Below are positions 17,924-28,363 of a DNA stretch of 35,792 nt, piece by piece. Position 1 is the first letter of the stretch. The number at the start of each line of letters is the position of its first letter. Location: assembly GCA_014240285.1 (NCBI GenBank), contig JAAZXI010000010.1:1-35792 (forward strand), written 5' to 3'. The position numbers and the translations under genes are program-made. Origin of the DNA: Methanobacteriota archaeon (lineage in GTDB: Archaea; Thermoplasmatota; Poseidoniia; Poseidoniales; Thalassarchaeaceae). The notes beneath the pieces are model-generated. The model ran no database searches. It was not told where the DNA came from and worked only from the letters and a program-made list of their open reading frames with translations.

Positions 17924-19617
17924 GTTCGATAATCACCGACATGGACCTGGCCACCACCCAGCTCATCCTGCCCGAGTTACTGTTGCTCGGTGGCATCATC
18001 GCGATGATACTGGTTCCGAACCTCGGAGATGCGACGATGCGAATTCCTCTGACGAGGGTCCGAATTCCTATACTGATAGGAGGCACTAGATTCGCATCGA
18101 TAAACAATCCAAAACTCCCGAATCAGATAGCGACAACCGTCCTCGCCCTAGCATTCCTGACTTCTTTCCTCTTCCTAGGCGAACACGGTGAGGTAGGAAA
18201 CTCGCTACAGGTAGACGAGTTCAGCAGGTTGTTCACCCTATTGTTCACCGCCGCACTTTTTCTCGCCTCGGTGGCGACGACAGCTCGGTTACCCGCTAGG
18301 CCAAGGGCTTCGGTGCCGTTAGATACCGATTCCACTACTCACTCTGATGCCAAGGTCAACGCGTTGATAGACAACCGCCGCCAGGTCGATTTCCACATCC
18401 TGCTACTCACTACTGGGCTCGGAATGAGCCTGATGGCGATGGCGACCAACCTGTTCATGCTGTTCGTGTGCCTCGAACTCGCCTCGCTGTCATCCTACAT
18501 ACTCGTTGCCTTCCACAAGGAGACCGATGTTGGTGGCGAGGCCGGTATGAAGTACTTCATCGTCGGCTCGGTCGTATCAGCGGTAGGCATCTACGGGATG
18601 TCGCTGCTCTACTTGTGGAACGGCAGCCTCGACATGGCCAATCTGGCGGCTTCATGGAAGGGGATGGAGGTAATCGATCCGTTCGCTGCCATCGGCGTCG
18701 GCTTGATGCTCGTCGCCTTCGGCTTCAAGGTCGGGGCAGCCCCGTTCCATCTAGCCGTACCCGATGCCTACGCCGGAGCTTCTTCACCGATTGCAGGCGT
18801 ACTGGCTACGGCCTCGAAGGCGATGGGTTTCGTCGCCCTCATGCGCCTCCTGCTGGTTGTGACGATGCCTTCTGCTGGACAAGCCTCCTGGCTCCTTGTG
18901 TTGGCGTTAGTCGCCGTGGTTACAATGACTTGGGGCAACCTCGCAGCTCTTACCAGCGATAACCCGAAGAGGGTACTGGCATACTCTAGTGTGGCCCACG
19001 CAGGATACATGCTCGCAGCTCTCGCTGCGATTGGCTCTGGGCTGGCAGACTCTGACACGTCCGCACTCATCGCCACCGCCGTGGTGTTCCACCTCTGCGT
19101 GCTTGTGCTGTTCAAGATGGGTGCCTTCCTAGTTCTCTCAATGCTCGAGGCGGAGGGAAGAGGTCACAGAATGGAGGACCTTCATGGGCTGGCTCGTCGA
19201 GATCCTGTGATTGCCACGTCGATGTTCGTGTTCATGCTCTCCCTAGCCGGAGTCCCCCCCCTATCCGGGTTCCTCTCCAAGCTGTTGATGATTAACGGGA
19301 TAGTCAACGTATCAGCCGGCACCGGCTCTGCATCAGCGGCCACCGCCCTCTCCTGGGCTCAGGGAGTGGACCCGGTGTTCTGGCTCGCTATCGCTATCGT
19401 GCTCAACAGCGCGTTGTCACTGTTCTACTACCTCAGGATTGGTTTGGTCATGTTCTTTGAGTCGCCTGACACAGAGAACCCTCTCGTACACTCCCCTTCA
19501 CTGAAGATGGCAATCATCGCATGCGCCGTGCTGACACTGCTCTTCGGCATTGGTCCACTGAGTGACTCACTGCTCGACATGGTAGGCTCCGCAGTAGACT
19601 CCTTCATGCGCAGTTGA
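17920..19617 (+). CDS. nuoN: Complex I subunit N
   Basis: FKVGAAPFHLAVPDAYAGASSPIAGVLATASKAMGFVALMR, KRVLAYSSVAHAGYM; ATG at 17920 overlaps the nuoM stop (ATGA), so the longer ORF from 17767 is not used. Confidence 0.93.
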   Translation: MSSIITDMDLATTQLILPELLLLGGIIAMILVPNLGDATMRIPLTRVRIPILIGGTRFASINNPKLPNQIATTVLALAFLTSFLFLGEHGEVGNSLQVDEFSRLFTLLFTAALFLASVATTARLPARPRASVPLDTDSTTHSDAKVNALIDNRRQVDFHILLLTTGLGMSLMAMATNLFMLFVCLELASLSSYILVAFHKETDVGGEAGMKYFIVGSVVSAVGIYGMSLLYLWNGSLDMANLAASWKGMEVIDPFAAIGVGLMLVAFGFKVGAAPFHLAVPDAYAGASSPIAGVLATASKAMGFVALMRLLLVVTMPSAGQASWLLVLALVAVVTMTWGNLAALTSDNPKRVLAYSSVAHAGYMLAALAAIGSGLADSDTSALIATAVVFHLCVLVLFKMGAFLVLSMLEAEGRGHRMEDLHGLARRDPVIATSMFVFMLSLAGVPPLSGFLSKLLMINGIVNVSAGTGSASAATALSWAQGVDPVFWLAIAIVLNSALSLFYYLRIGLVMFFESPDTENPLVHSPSLKMAIIACAVLTLLFGIGPLSDSLLDMVGSAVDSFMRS

Positions 19618-19661
19618 TTCGATATGCTCAACTTCACATAGGGGACTCTCGACGCAGCCCC

Positions 19662-20174
19662 ATGGCTCGTAGAGAAGAGAAGGTCGACACAGAGCTTCTA
19701 GCTCGGCTGGAATCCGGTGGCGACCGCATCCGAGTCCCCCTTCCAAAGCGGAAGGTAAACGAGATGTTCGCAATCGCCGATCAGATACTCGGAGGACGCA
19801 GGGTCAGAGCAGTCTGCGAGGATGGCGAGAGTCGGCTCGCGCGCATCCCGGGCAAGATGCGACGCCGGCAGTGGGTGCGCGAGGGAGACCTCATCGTGGT
19901 CCAACCCTGGGACTTTCAGGACGAAAAGGCCAACGTCTGCATGCGTTACACCAAGACCCAGTCCCTCTACCTCTCTAGGAAAGGAGTCCTCCCTGAGATA
20001 GTGGATCTTTTCGGTATGACCAATCTAGAGGAAGTGGAAGACATCGAGACTACGGCCTCAGAGGAGCCTGTCGAGGCCGAGGCCGAGTCCCAGGCCCCAG
20101 AAATCACCGAGCCAGAGCCTGAAACCACTGCTGCGCAAGATCCTGAGGATGACATAGACTCGTTCTTCGGGTGA
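19662..20174 (+). CDS. eif1A: Archaeal translation initiation factor aIF1A with acidic C-terminal tail
   Basis: IRVPLPKRKVNEMFAIADQILGGRRVRAVCEDGESRLARIPGKMRRRQWVREGDLIVVQPWDFQDEKANVCMRYTKTQ is an eIF1A OB-fold; upstream of rio1 and KH gene as in other archaea. Confidence 0.93.
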   Translation: MARREEKVDTELLARLESGGDRIRVPLPKRKVNEMFAIADQILGGRRVRAVCEDGESRLARIPGKMRRRQWVREGDLIVVQPWDFQDEKANVCMRYTKTQSLYLSRKGVLPEIVDLFGMTNLEEVEDIETTASEEPVEAEAESQAPEITEPEPETTAAQDPEDDIDSFFG

Positions 20175-20178
20175 GAGC

Positions 20179-21060
20179 ATGTCGGATGAGATGGACGAAT
20201 TTCCAGAGCTCGACGCTCTGATGCGAGCGGAGAAGAAGCACGACTGGATGTCTGAGCCGCGCTTCAAGCAGATGTTCAACGAAATAGAGGACGGTCTACA
20301 AGGAGTCCTCGGCAAGGGGAAATACGAATGGGTCGACAAACGAGTCTTCGACCAGGTCTTCGACCGCTCCACGCTACTGGCGGTTCACAAGCTGATGCAG
20401 AAGGGACAAATCGAGACCATAGACTACCCGATAGCCAGAGGAAAGGAGGCACATGTTTTCCACGCTACCACCAATCACGGTCCGGTGGCTGTCAAGATTT
20501 TCCATACTACCAATGCGGTGTTCAAGGGTCTAGCAAAGTACATCGATGGCGATCCGAGATTCTCAGGCCTGTCACGTAGGCACCGCAAACTGGTCAACAT
20601 CTGGGTACGCAAGGAGCTACGAAATCTGAAGCGCATGCGCAAGCACGGACTACGGGTCCCGGAACCGCTTGACAGTCTGAAGAACGTCCTCGTAATGGAA
20701 TATATCGGCGACGAGACTGGCGCCAGTCCACGACTCAAGGACCTCACCATCGATGAGCCCTACGAGGTCTTTGAGGAACTGCTCGAGTTCGTAGCAATCA
20801 ACTGGCAGACGTGCGAGCTCGTGCACGCCGATTTCAGCGAGTACAATATCCTCTGGCTCGACGGCGAGCCATGGGTCATCGATGTCGGCCAGAGCGTAAC
20901 TCGGCAACACCCCAGTTCAGAGGAGTTCCTAGTCAGGGACGTGACTAGACTGGTAGGGTGGATCAATCGACAGGGGCACAGTGTCGATCTTGCTGAAAGC
21001 CTGGCCAGAGTGCTCGACGACCCTGTCCCCTCACTGCCGTCGCTCTCGGGCGGAGATTAA
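20179..21060 (+). CDS. rio1: RIO1-type serine/threonine protein kinase
   Basis: IARGKEAHVFHA, VAVKIFHTTNAVFKG, LVHADFSEYNILWLDGEPWVIDVGQSVTRQHP. Confidence 0.96.
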   Translation: MSDEMDEFPELDALMRAEKKHDWMSEPRFKQMFNEIEDGLQGVLGKGKYEWVDKRVFDQVFDRSTLLAVHKLMQKGQIETIDYPIARGKEAHVFHATTNHGPVAVKIFHTTNAVFKGLAKYIDGDPRFSGLSRRHRKLVNIWVRKELRNLKRMRKHGLRVPEPLDSLKNVLVMEYIGDETGASPRLKDLTIDEPYEVFEELLEFVAINWQTCELVHADFSEYNILWLDGEPWVIDVGQSVTRQHPSSEEFLVRDVTRLVGWINRQGHSVDLAESLARVLDDPVPSLPSLSGGD

Positions 21061-21086
21061 AGCAGGGCGGCGGGTCGGCCGCAGTC

Positions 21087-21818
21087 GTGGAGCATCTGGC
21101 ACGCATCCCGCAAGACCGCATTGCCGTGCTGATAGGCAAGGGTGGAGAGACCCGTCGCATGCTCGAAGAGGCATGCGGGGCAACTCTCGAGATTGACTCG
21201 AAGAACGGCGAGGTGATGGCCGACTGGGGCGATGTGGATGCAGACCCAGTCGTCCGCATGAAGATGCCCGATGTCATAGTAGCCATCGGGCGCGGTCTCG
21301 CCCCCAAGCGAGCCGTGCAGTTGATTCGGGACGAAGTTTCTCTCAAGATGTACGACATCCGCGAATGGGCCGGCAGGCAACCGAACCAGACCCGCAGGAT
21401 GAGGAGCAGACTGATTGGTAGGAACGGCCGCATTCGCAGCCTGATAGAGGAGATTTCCCGTTGTGAGATGGCGATTTACGGCTCTACGGTCCTAGTCATC
21501 GGAGACGAGGACGGATTGGCTCTGGCCGCACCTGCCATTGAGGGGATTCTGCGCGGCTCAGAGCACAGCACTATCCTGCACGGACTCGAGCAGGACCGGA
21601 AGCGACAGAGGATACGCTCACGCAGGCTCGAGAGCTACGAGGAACGCAGTCCCGGCGAGACATCCACCTTCGAGACACTGGTCCCGGGACTGGCAGAGGT
21701 TCGCAGACGCAGGGAGCGTCGCTACAGGGACTCACAGGTCGACCCCGATGACGATGAGCAAGTCGACAGCATGCTGGACCTCGCAGATGACGAGGAGATC
21801 ACCTACGAGGAAGAGTGA
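21087..21818 (+). CDS. KH-domain RNA-binding protein, archaeal Dim2/Pno1-like
   Basis: Two KH signatures (IAVLIGKGGETRRMLEEACGATLEID; RSRLIGRNGRIRSLIEEISRCEMAIYGSTVLVIGD); immediately downstream of rio1; GTG start. Confidence 0.9.
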   Translation: MEHLARIPQDRIAVLIGKGGETRRMLEEACGATLEIDSKNGEVMADWGDVDADPVVRMKMPDVIVAIGRGLAPKRAVQLIRDEVSLKMYDIREWAGRQPNQTRRMRSRLIGRNGRIRSLIEEISRCEMAIYGSTVLVIGDEDGLALAAPAIEGILRGSEHSTILHGLEQDRKRQRIRSRRLESYEERSPGETSTFETLVPGLAEVRRRRERRYRDSQVDPDDDEQVDSMLDLADDEEITYEEE

Positions 21819-21837
21819 CTCACACCGCCATGCATAA

Positions 21838-23145
<1,308 letters not shown>

Positions 23146-23147
23146 AT

Positions 23148-23166
23148 TCGACATCTACGATGTCGA
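23148..23166. repeat. Perfect inverted repeat TCGACATC-TAC-GATGTCGA (8-bp stem, 3-nt loop)
   Basis: Direct reading; 3 nt after the DUF63 stop and 47 nt before the carboxyltransferase ATG. Confidence 0.85.
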
Positions 23167-23213
23167 GTCCATTCAATTGAAGGTTCGCTGGCTGTCTGGG
23201 GGGGACGAGAGGC

Positions 23214-24773
23214 ATGGACCGGCTGACCACCCGCATCGACCGAGGGAGCGAGGACTTCGAGTCCCGCTCGGTTACCAATCTGGCTCTGGTCGAGGCCCTC
23301 AGGGCCAGATTGGATGCCGCCAAGGAGGGCGGGGGTGGCAAGTACGTCCAGAGACACCGAGAGCGTGGCAAGAGCCTACCGAGGGAGAGGATAGCGGAGA
23401 TCTGCGACGCGGCGACTCCGTTCCTCGAACTCTCGAGCCTGGCTGCGAATGACCTGTACGACGGCCGGGCGCATTCAGCAGGGATCGTCACTGGCATTGG
23501 TGTGGTACATGGCAAAGAGTGCATGTTCGTGGCCAACGACGCCACGGTGAAGGGCGGCTCCTACTATCCGATGACGGTGAAGAAGCACGTCAGGGCGCAG
23601 GAGATCGCCGAGGAGAACAACCTGCCCTGCATCTACCTCGTTGACTCCGGAGGGGCATTCCTCCCCCTGCAGGACGAGGTCTTCCCGGACAAGCTTCACT
23701 TCGGACGGATATTCCGAAACCAGGCAATCCTGTCGAGCAAGGGCATCCCGCAGGTCGCGGCGGTGCTCGGCTCGTGCACAGCGGGAGGGGCCTACATCCC
23801 GGCGATGTCCGACGAATCGATTATCGTCAAGGGCAATGGTACAATCTTCCTCGCCGGCCCCCCTCTTGTCAAGTCAGCCACCGGGGAGGAGGTCTCAGCG
23901 GAGGACCTTGGTGGAGCAGACCTGCACACTAGAGAGTCGGGGGTGGCCGACCACTTCGCCGAAGACGAACCAGAGGCGCTGAGGTTGGTCCGCAGCGTGG
24001 TCGAGAATCTGAACGTCGATTCCAAGCATAGGCTCGACGCCTCACAACCAGAAGAGCCTGCACACGACCCTCAGGATTTGATGAGCATCATACCCATTGA
24101 CAACCGTACTCCCTATGATGTCAGAGAGGTCATCGCCAGAGTTGTGGACGGCTCCCGCTTCCACGAGTTCAAGCAGCGCTACGGTAACACATTGGTCTGT
24201 GGTTTCGCTAGGATTCACGGTTACCCGGTCGGCATAGTCGCTAACAACGGCATACTGTTCTCCGAGTCCGCGCTCAAGGGCGCGCACTTCGTCGAACTCT
24301 GCGGGCAGCGCGGAATTCCGCTGGTCTTCCTGCAGAACATCTCCGGATTCATGGTCGGCCGTGACGCCGAGGCCGGTGGCATCGCCAAGGACGGTGCTAA
24401 GCTTGTCACTGCAGTCTCCTGCGTTCCTGTCCCCAAGTTCACAGTCATTATCGGAGGTTCCCACGGAGCTGGCAACTACGGCATGTGCGGGCGCGCCTAC
24501 GATCCCCGCTTCCTGTTCATGTGGCCCAACGCGAGAATATCCGTAATGGGTGGCGAACAGGCCGCCAGTGTACTCTCCTCAGTGGGCAACGCTGACCCCG
24601 ACGAGATTCGTGAGAAGTACGAGAGCGAGAGCAACCCGTACTACTCAACTGCCCGCCTTTGGGACGATGGGGTGATTGATCCACGCGACACCCGCGATGT
24701 GCTCGGACTTTGCATATCTGCCAGTCTTAATGCCCCGATGCCGGACCAAGACTACGGCGTTTTCAGGATGTGA
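23214..24773 (+). CDS. Acyl-CoA carboxylase carboxyltransferase subunit, methylcrotonyl-CoA carboxylase beta-like
   Basis: [89 protein letters not shown]...[32 protein letters not shown]...[12 protein letters not shown]. Confidence 0.93.
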   Translation: MDRLTTRIDRGSEDFESRSVTNLALVEALRARLDAAKEGGGGKYVQRHRERGKSLPRERIAEICDAATPFLELSSLAANDLYDGRAHSAGIVTGIGVVHGKECMFVANDATVKGGSYYPMTVKKHVRAQEIAEENNLPCIYLVDSGGAFLPLQDEVFPDKLHFGRIFRNQAILSSKGIPQVAAVLGSCTAGGAYIPAMSDESIIVKGNGTIFLAGPPLVKSATGEEVSAEDLGGADLHTRESGVADHFAEDEPEALRLVRSVVENLNVDSKHRLDASQPEEPAHDPQDLMSIIPIDNRTPYDVREVIARVVDGSRFHEFKQRYGNTLVCGFARIHGYPVGIVANNGILFSESALKGAHFVELCGQRGIPLVFLQNISGFMVGRDAEAGGIAKDGAKLVTAVSCVPVPKFTVIIGGSHGAGNYGMCGRAYDPRFLFMWPNARISVMGGEQAASVLSSVGNADPDEIREKYESESNPYYSTARLWDDGVIDPRDTRDVLGLCISASLNAPMPDQDYGVFRM

Positions 24774-24777
24774 TACG

Positions 24778-25647
24778 ATGAGGATGAACGATGTAAGGCC
24801 GTCAGCGGAACTCTGCTCATTAAGCATCGATGCCTCGGTCGCCACTCTGACTCTGCAGCGAAGCGATGTCTACAACGCGCTCAATGGACAATTAATCAGT
24901 GAGATTATCGACATACTGGATTGGTCCGCACACCGCTCTGTCGGCAGAACCGGATCGTTACGTGACCATGACGGCGCCGAGTATCTGCGAGTACTGGTTC
25001 TGCGAGGCGCCGGACGACACTTCTGCGCAGGAGCCGACATTAACATGATGCGCGATGCCGGGGTCAAGAGCCCAGATGAAAACCGCACCGACTCCGAGCG
25101 ACTCGATCGCTTGTTCAACAGTCTGTGGTCACATCCTTGTTTCACCATTGCCGCCGTTCAGGGTGTTGCGCTAGGAGGTGGCGCCGGACTCATCGCCTGT
25201 TCGGACCACGTCATTGCCCTAGACAGCTCTAGGATTGCCCTGTCCGAAGCGAAGTTGGGAATCCTGCCAGCGGTAATCGGGCCATACGTCTACCGCCGTG
25301 TGGGCAGTGCCCAGTTTCGCCGATTAGCCATGCTCGCGGGGCGCATCGATGGGCATGAGGCGTTGAACATCGGCATGGCCGATCAGGTCTCCACCTCGTT
25401 GGATGAAACGACTGAGATGGTCGACGCCGCGATTGCGACGGTCATGAGCACCGGTCCCATGGCGGTCACCGAGGCCAAGAGCCTCACCGAGACCCTAGAT
25501 AACTGGCGTGGCACGGATGACGACCTACGTCAGTGGACGCTGGATAAGACCAGTGAGATGAGGGGCTCACCAGAGGGCCAAGAGGGATTGTCAGCGTTCC
25601 TCGACCGTCGACCGCCGGCCTGGTCACCGGAGGATCAGGACGGTTGA
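24778..25647 (+). CDS. Enoyl-CoA hydratase/isomerase family (methylglutaconyl-CoA hydratase candidate by context)
   Basis: VLVLRGAGRHFCAGADINMMRDAG, AAVQGVALGGGAGLIACSDHVIALDSSRIALSEAKLGILPAVIGPYV; ATG 24778 preferred (24676 start overlaps the upstream gene). Confidence 0.9.
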   Translation: MRMNDVRPSAELCSLSIDASVATLTLQRSDVYNALNGQLISEIIDILDWSAHRSVGRTGSLRDHDGAEYLRVLVLRGAGRHFCAGADINMMRDAGVKSPDENRTDSERLDRLFNSLWSHPCFTIAAVQGVALGGGAGLIACSDHVIALDSSRIALSEAKLGILPAVIGPYVYRRVGSAQFRRLAMLAGRIDGHEALNIGMADQVSTSLDETTEMVDAAIATVMSTGPMAVTEAKSLTETLDNWRGTDDDLRQWTLDKTSEMRGSPEGQEGLSAFLDRRPPAWSPEDQDG

Positions 25648-25649
25648 GC

Positions 25650-27203
25650 ATGACAGAAGACACATTCAGCAGTGCTCCTCGTCCATTCTCAAATGTACTA
25701 GTTGCCAACCGGGGTGAGATTGCCGTCAGGGTACTTCAGGCTGCCAGAGAAGCAGGTCTGCGCAGTGTTACAGTGTACTCGGACGCTGATGCAAACGCTC
25801 TCCATGTAGAGGTGGCCGACGAGGCCGTCCACATCGCCGGCCAGACTCTCGCTGAAACCTATCTGAACTCAGAGGCAATCATCTCCGCTGCCCTCAGCAG
25901 CGGTGCAGATGCGATTCACCCTGGCTATGGCTTTCTGTCCGAGAGAAGCGACTTCGCCAGTGCTGTTGTCGACGCAGGACTGGTCTGGATTGGCCCTCCG
26001 GCCGAGGCCATCTCGACGATGGGTGACAAGATATCGGCACGAATTCGAATGATTGAGTCCGGCGTGCCGGTAATCCCTGGCGAGGAGTTGACTGTCCCTG
26101 ACGGAGCAGACCACCTCGGTGCTCTGGCAGCTTGCGCTGCCCGAGTGGGATACCCTCTGTTGCTCAAGGCCAGTGCTGGCGGAGGAGGAAAGGGAATGCG
26201 GGCAGTGCAGGAGCCGAAGATGCTCAGGATCGAGTACGAGGCTGCCTCGCGTGAGGCCTCTGCAGCCTTTGGCGATGGCACCATCTATGTCGAAAGACTT
26301 CTCACCGGTGCGAGGCACATCGAAGTTCAGATTCTAGCTGACTCGCACGGCAACTGCATCCACCTCAATGAGAGGGACTGCTCCTTGCAGCGCAGGCACC
26401 AGAAGGTCATCGAGGAGGCCCCTTCTCCTGCCGTTGACCCTGATCTCCGTCAGGCTATGGGCGCTGCAGCAGTCAAGGCTGCAGAGTCCGTCGGCTACGA
26501 GGGGGCCGGAACAGTGGAGTTCTTATTGTCCTCCAGAGGCAAGTTCTACTTCCTTGAGATGAACACTCGACTGCAGGTCGAGCACCCTGTCACGGAGATG
26601 ACCACCGGTATCGATTTGGTCCTCAAGCAATTCGAGGTCGCCGCTGGCTTGCCCTTAGGAATCATGCAGGCTGACGTAGGTATCAGCGGGCACGCAATCG
26701 AAGCACGTGTATACGCCGAAGACGCATCGCGTGGCTTCCTGCCCTGCGTTGGCCGTCTAGCAATATGGAAGACCCCTCAGGGCCCTGGAATCAGGGTCGA
26801 CTCAGGAGTGAGGCAGGGAGACGCCGTCACAGTCGACTTCGACCCTATGCTCGCCAAGTTAATCGTGCACGCGCCCACACGTAGAGCAGCCCTCCGAAGA
26901 CTCGATACCGCTCTCTCTGACCTCATCGCCCTAGGAGTTACAACCAACATTGGATTCCTGCGCGATACCGCTGCACACCACACTTTCTCCAGCGGCAACG
27001 TGACGACCGACTTCTTAGATTCATCCGACATCTCCGGATTCTCACATTCCGAAGTCGACCCGACGATCCTAGTGGCCGTTGCCTGTGCCGCCCAGAGGCT
27101 CGGGCTTGAACGAGTCCTGTCCGATGGTGGACTAGGGGCATTAGACAATCACACAGGGCATTCTGGAGATCCGTTCAGGACCCTGACGAGGTCGTTCCCC
27201 TGA
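25650..27203 (+). CDS. Biotin carboxylase (ATP-grasp) without fused BCCP domain
   Basis: VLVANRGEIAVRVLQAAREAGLRSVTVYSDAD, HPGYGFLSER, LLLKASAGGGGKGMRAV, RDCSLQRRHQKVIEEAPSPA, FLEMNTRLQVEHPVTEMTTGIDLV. Confidence 0.95.
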   Translation: MTEDTFSSAPRPFSNVLVANRGEIAVRVLQAAREAGLRSVTVYSDADANALHVEVADEAVHIAGQTLAETYLNSEAIISAALSSGADAIHPGYGFLSERSDFASAVVDAGLVWIGPPAEAISTMGDKISARIRMIESGVPVIPGEELTVPDGADHLGALAACAARVGYPLLLKASAGGGGKGMRAVQEPKMLRIEYEAASREASAAFGDGTIYVERLLTGARHIEVQILADSHGNCIHLNERDCSLQRRHQKVIEEAPSPAVDPDLRQAMGAAAVKAAESVGYEGAGTVEFLLSSRGKFYFLEMNTRLQVEHPVTEMTTGIDLVLKQFEVAAGLPLGIMQADVGISGHAIEARVYAEDASRGFLPCVGRLAIWKTPQGPGIRVDSGVRQGDAVTVDFDPMLAKLIVHAPTRRAALRRLDTALSDLIALGVTTNIGFLRDTAAHHTFSSGNVTTDFLDSSDISGFSHSEVDPTILVAVACAAQRLGLERVLSDGGLGALDNHTGHSGDPFRTLTRSFP

Positions 27204-27211
27204 GGTGCAAG

Positions 27212-27712
27212 ATGGAGTGGAGTGTAGGAGAAGGCACAGGGCGGTACTCCGCCAGCATATTGGATTCAGAGGGCTCCCTGAGCCTGTCTTCCTTGAATCT
27301 TGACGGCCTCGCAGTCGATACTCCTGATGTCAGCATCTCGCGTGATGATCAGCATGGCAGACTCAGAGTGGAGATTGCTGGTGCACCACGTCTCGCTCAC
27401 GTTACGAAACTTGGAGACGACTGGTGGATTCACCTTGACGGGAGAATCCACGTGGTGCGCATGCACGAACCAGGCAGTGCTGAGACAGAACTAGTTGAAG
27501 GCGGACTATCAGCGCCGATGCCAGGCACAATACTGGAGATTCACGTCAAGCAGGGCCAGAGGGTCCGCGAGGGACAGGCTCTAATGGTGATGGAGGCGAT
27601 GAAGATGGAGCATCGTATACAGGCTCCCATGGCGGGCGAGATTACCAAGCTGCACTATTCAGTGGGTGACCGAGTGGAGATGGGAGCTACACTCATCGAA
27701 ATCGGTGACTGA
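27212..27712 (+). CDS. Biotin carboxyl carrier protein (BT-like plus biotinyl domain)
   Basis: Biotinylation motif VMEAMKMEH (27590-27613) and APMPGTILEIHVKQGQRVREGQAL fold signature. Confidence 0.93.
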   Translation: MEWSVGEGTGRYSASILDSEGSLSLSSLNLDGLAVDTPDVSISRDDQHGRLRVEIAGAPRLAHVTKLGDDWWIHLDGRIHVVRMHEPGSAETELVEGGLSAPMPGTILEIHVKQGQRVREGQALMVMEAMKMEHRIQAPMAGEITKLHYSVGDRVEMGATLIEIGD

Positions 27713-27723
27713 GGCCGGGTCTG

Positions 27724-27732
27724 GGTTAATAT
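27724..27732 (+). promoter_or_regulatory. Candidate TATA-like element (GGTTAATAT) for the DUF4126-like gene
   Basis: AT-rich TTAATAT in GC-rich context, about 24-30 nt upstream of the ATG at 27755, consistent with a leaderless transcript. Confidence 0.3.
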
Positions 27733-27754
27733 CGAGCCCCGAGGTCGGCTGTAC

Positions 27755-28363
27755 ATGGAAGCAGTCACCGTGATTATGGCCACACTGATGGGGATAAGCC
27801 TAGCAGCGGCTTCCGGTTTCAGGGTGTTTCTGCCGCCGTTCCTGCTATCTCTGGCGGCTCGCTTTGATATCGTCTGGTTCCTCGAGATCGACCTCGCGGG
27901 GACCCAGTTCGAGTTTTTCACTTCCACACTGGCCATCGTAGTCCTAGGGATAGCCACCGTGGCCGAGTTCGCGGGTTTCTACGCACCATGGATAGACAAC
28001 GCCCTCGACACTGTAGCAACACCTGCTTCCATCCTTGCTGGAGTAGCGATGACGGCAATTGTTCTCGAGGGGGCCGACCCAATAATTCAGTGGGCGGTTG
28101 CTATTGTGGCTGGTGGAGGAGTGGCTGCCACCATCCAGTCCGCCACAGTCGCGACTCGTAGCCTGAGTTCTACCTTCACCTTCGGACTAGGCAACTCTGC
28201 TGTTGCCACAGGAGAGAACGTGGCCAGCGTAGCCCTAACACTGATTGCTATCCTGATACCTTTCATCTCTGCTTTCGTCGTGATACTAGTAGTGGCGCTG
28301 CTTGTCGGGATGAAGCGTCGCAGAGAAGCAACGTCTCAACGAAGTGATTCCAAGGACTCTTGA
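27755..28363 (+). CDS. DUF4126-like membrane protein
   Basis: MGISLAAASGFRVFLPPFLLSLAARF...AEFAGFYAPWIDNALDTVATPASILAGVAMTA resembles the DUF4126 family. Confidence 0.7.
   Translation: MEAVTVIMATLMGISLAAASGFRVFLPPFLLSLAARFDIVWFLEIDLAGTQFEFFTSTLAIVVLGIATVAEFAGFYAPWIDNALDTVATPASILAGVAMTAIVLEGADPIIQWAVAIVAGGGVAATIQSATVATRSLSSTFTFGLGNSAVATGENVASVALTLIAILIPFISAFVVILVVALLVGMKRRREATSQRSDSKDS

Noticed and set aside
23171-23180. Palindrome TTCAATTGAA upstream of the carboxyltransferase
   Set aside because: Only 10 bp and AT-rich; could be chance, no second copy noted.
24676-24777. Upstream extension of the enoyl-CoA hydratase ORF
   Set aside because: Lies within the carboxyltransferase CDS; family homology starts after 24778.
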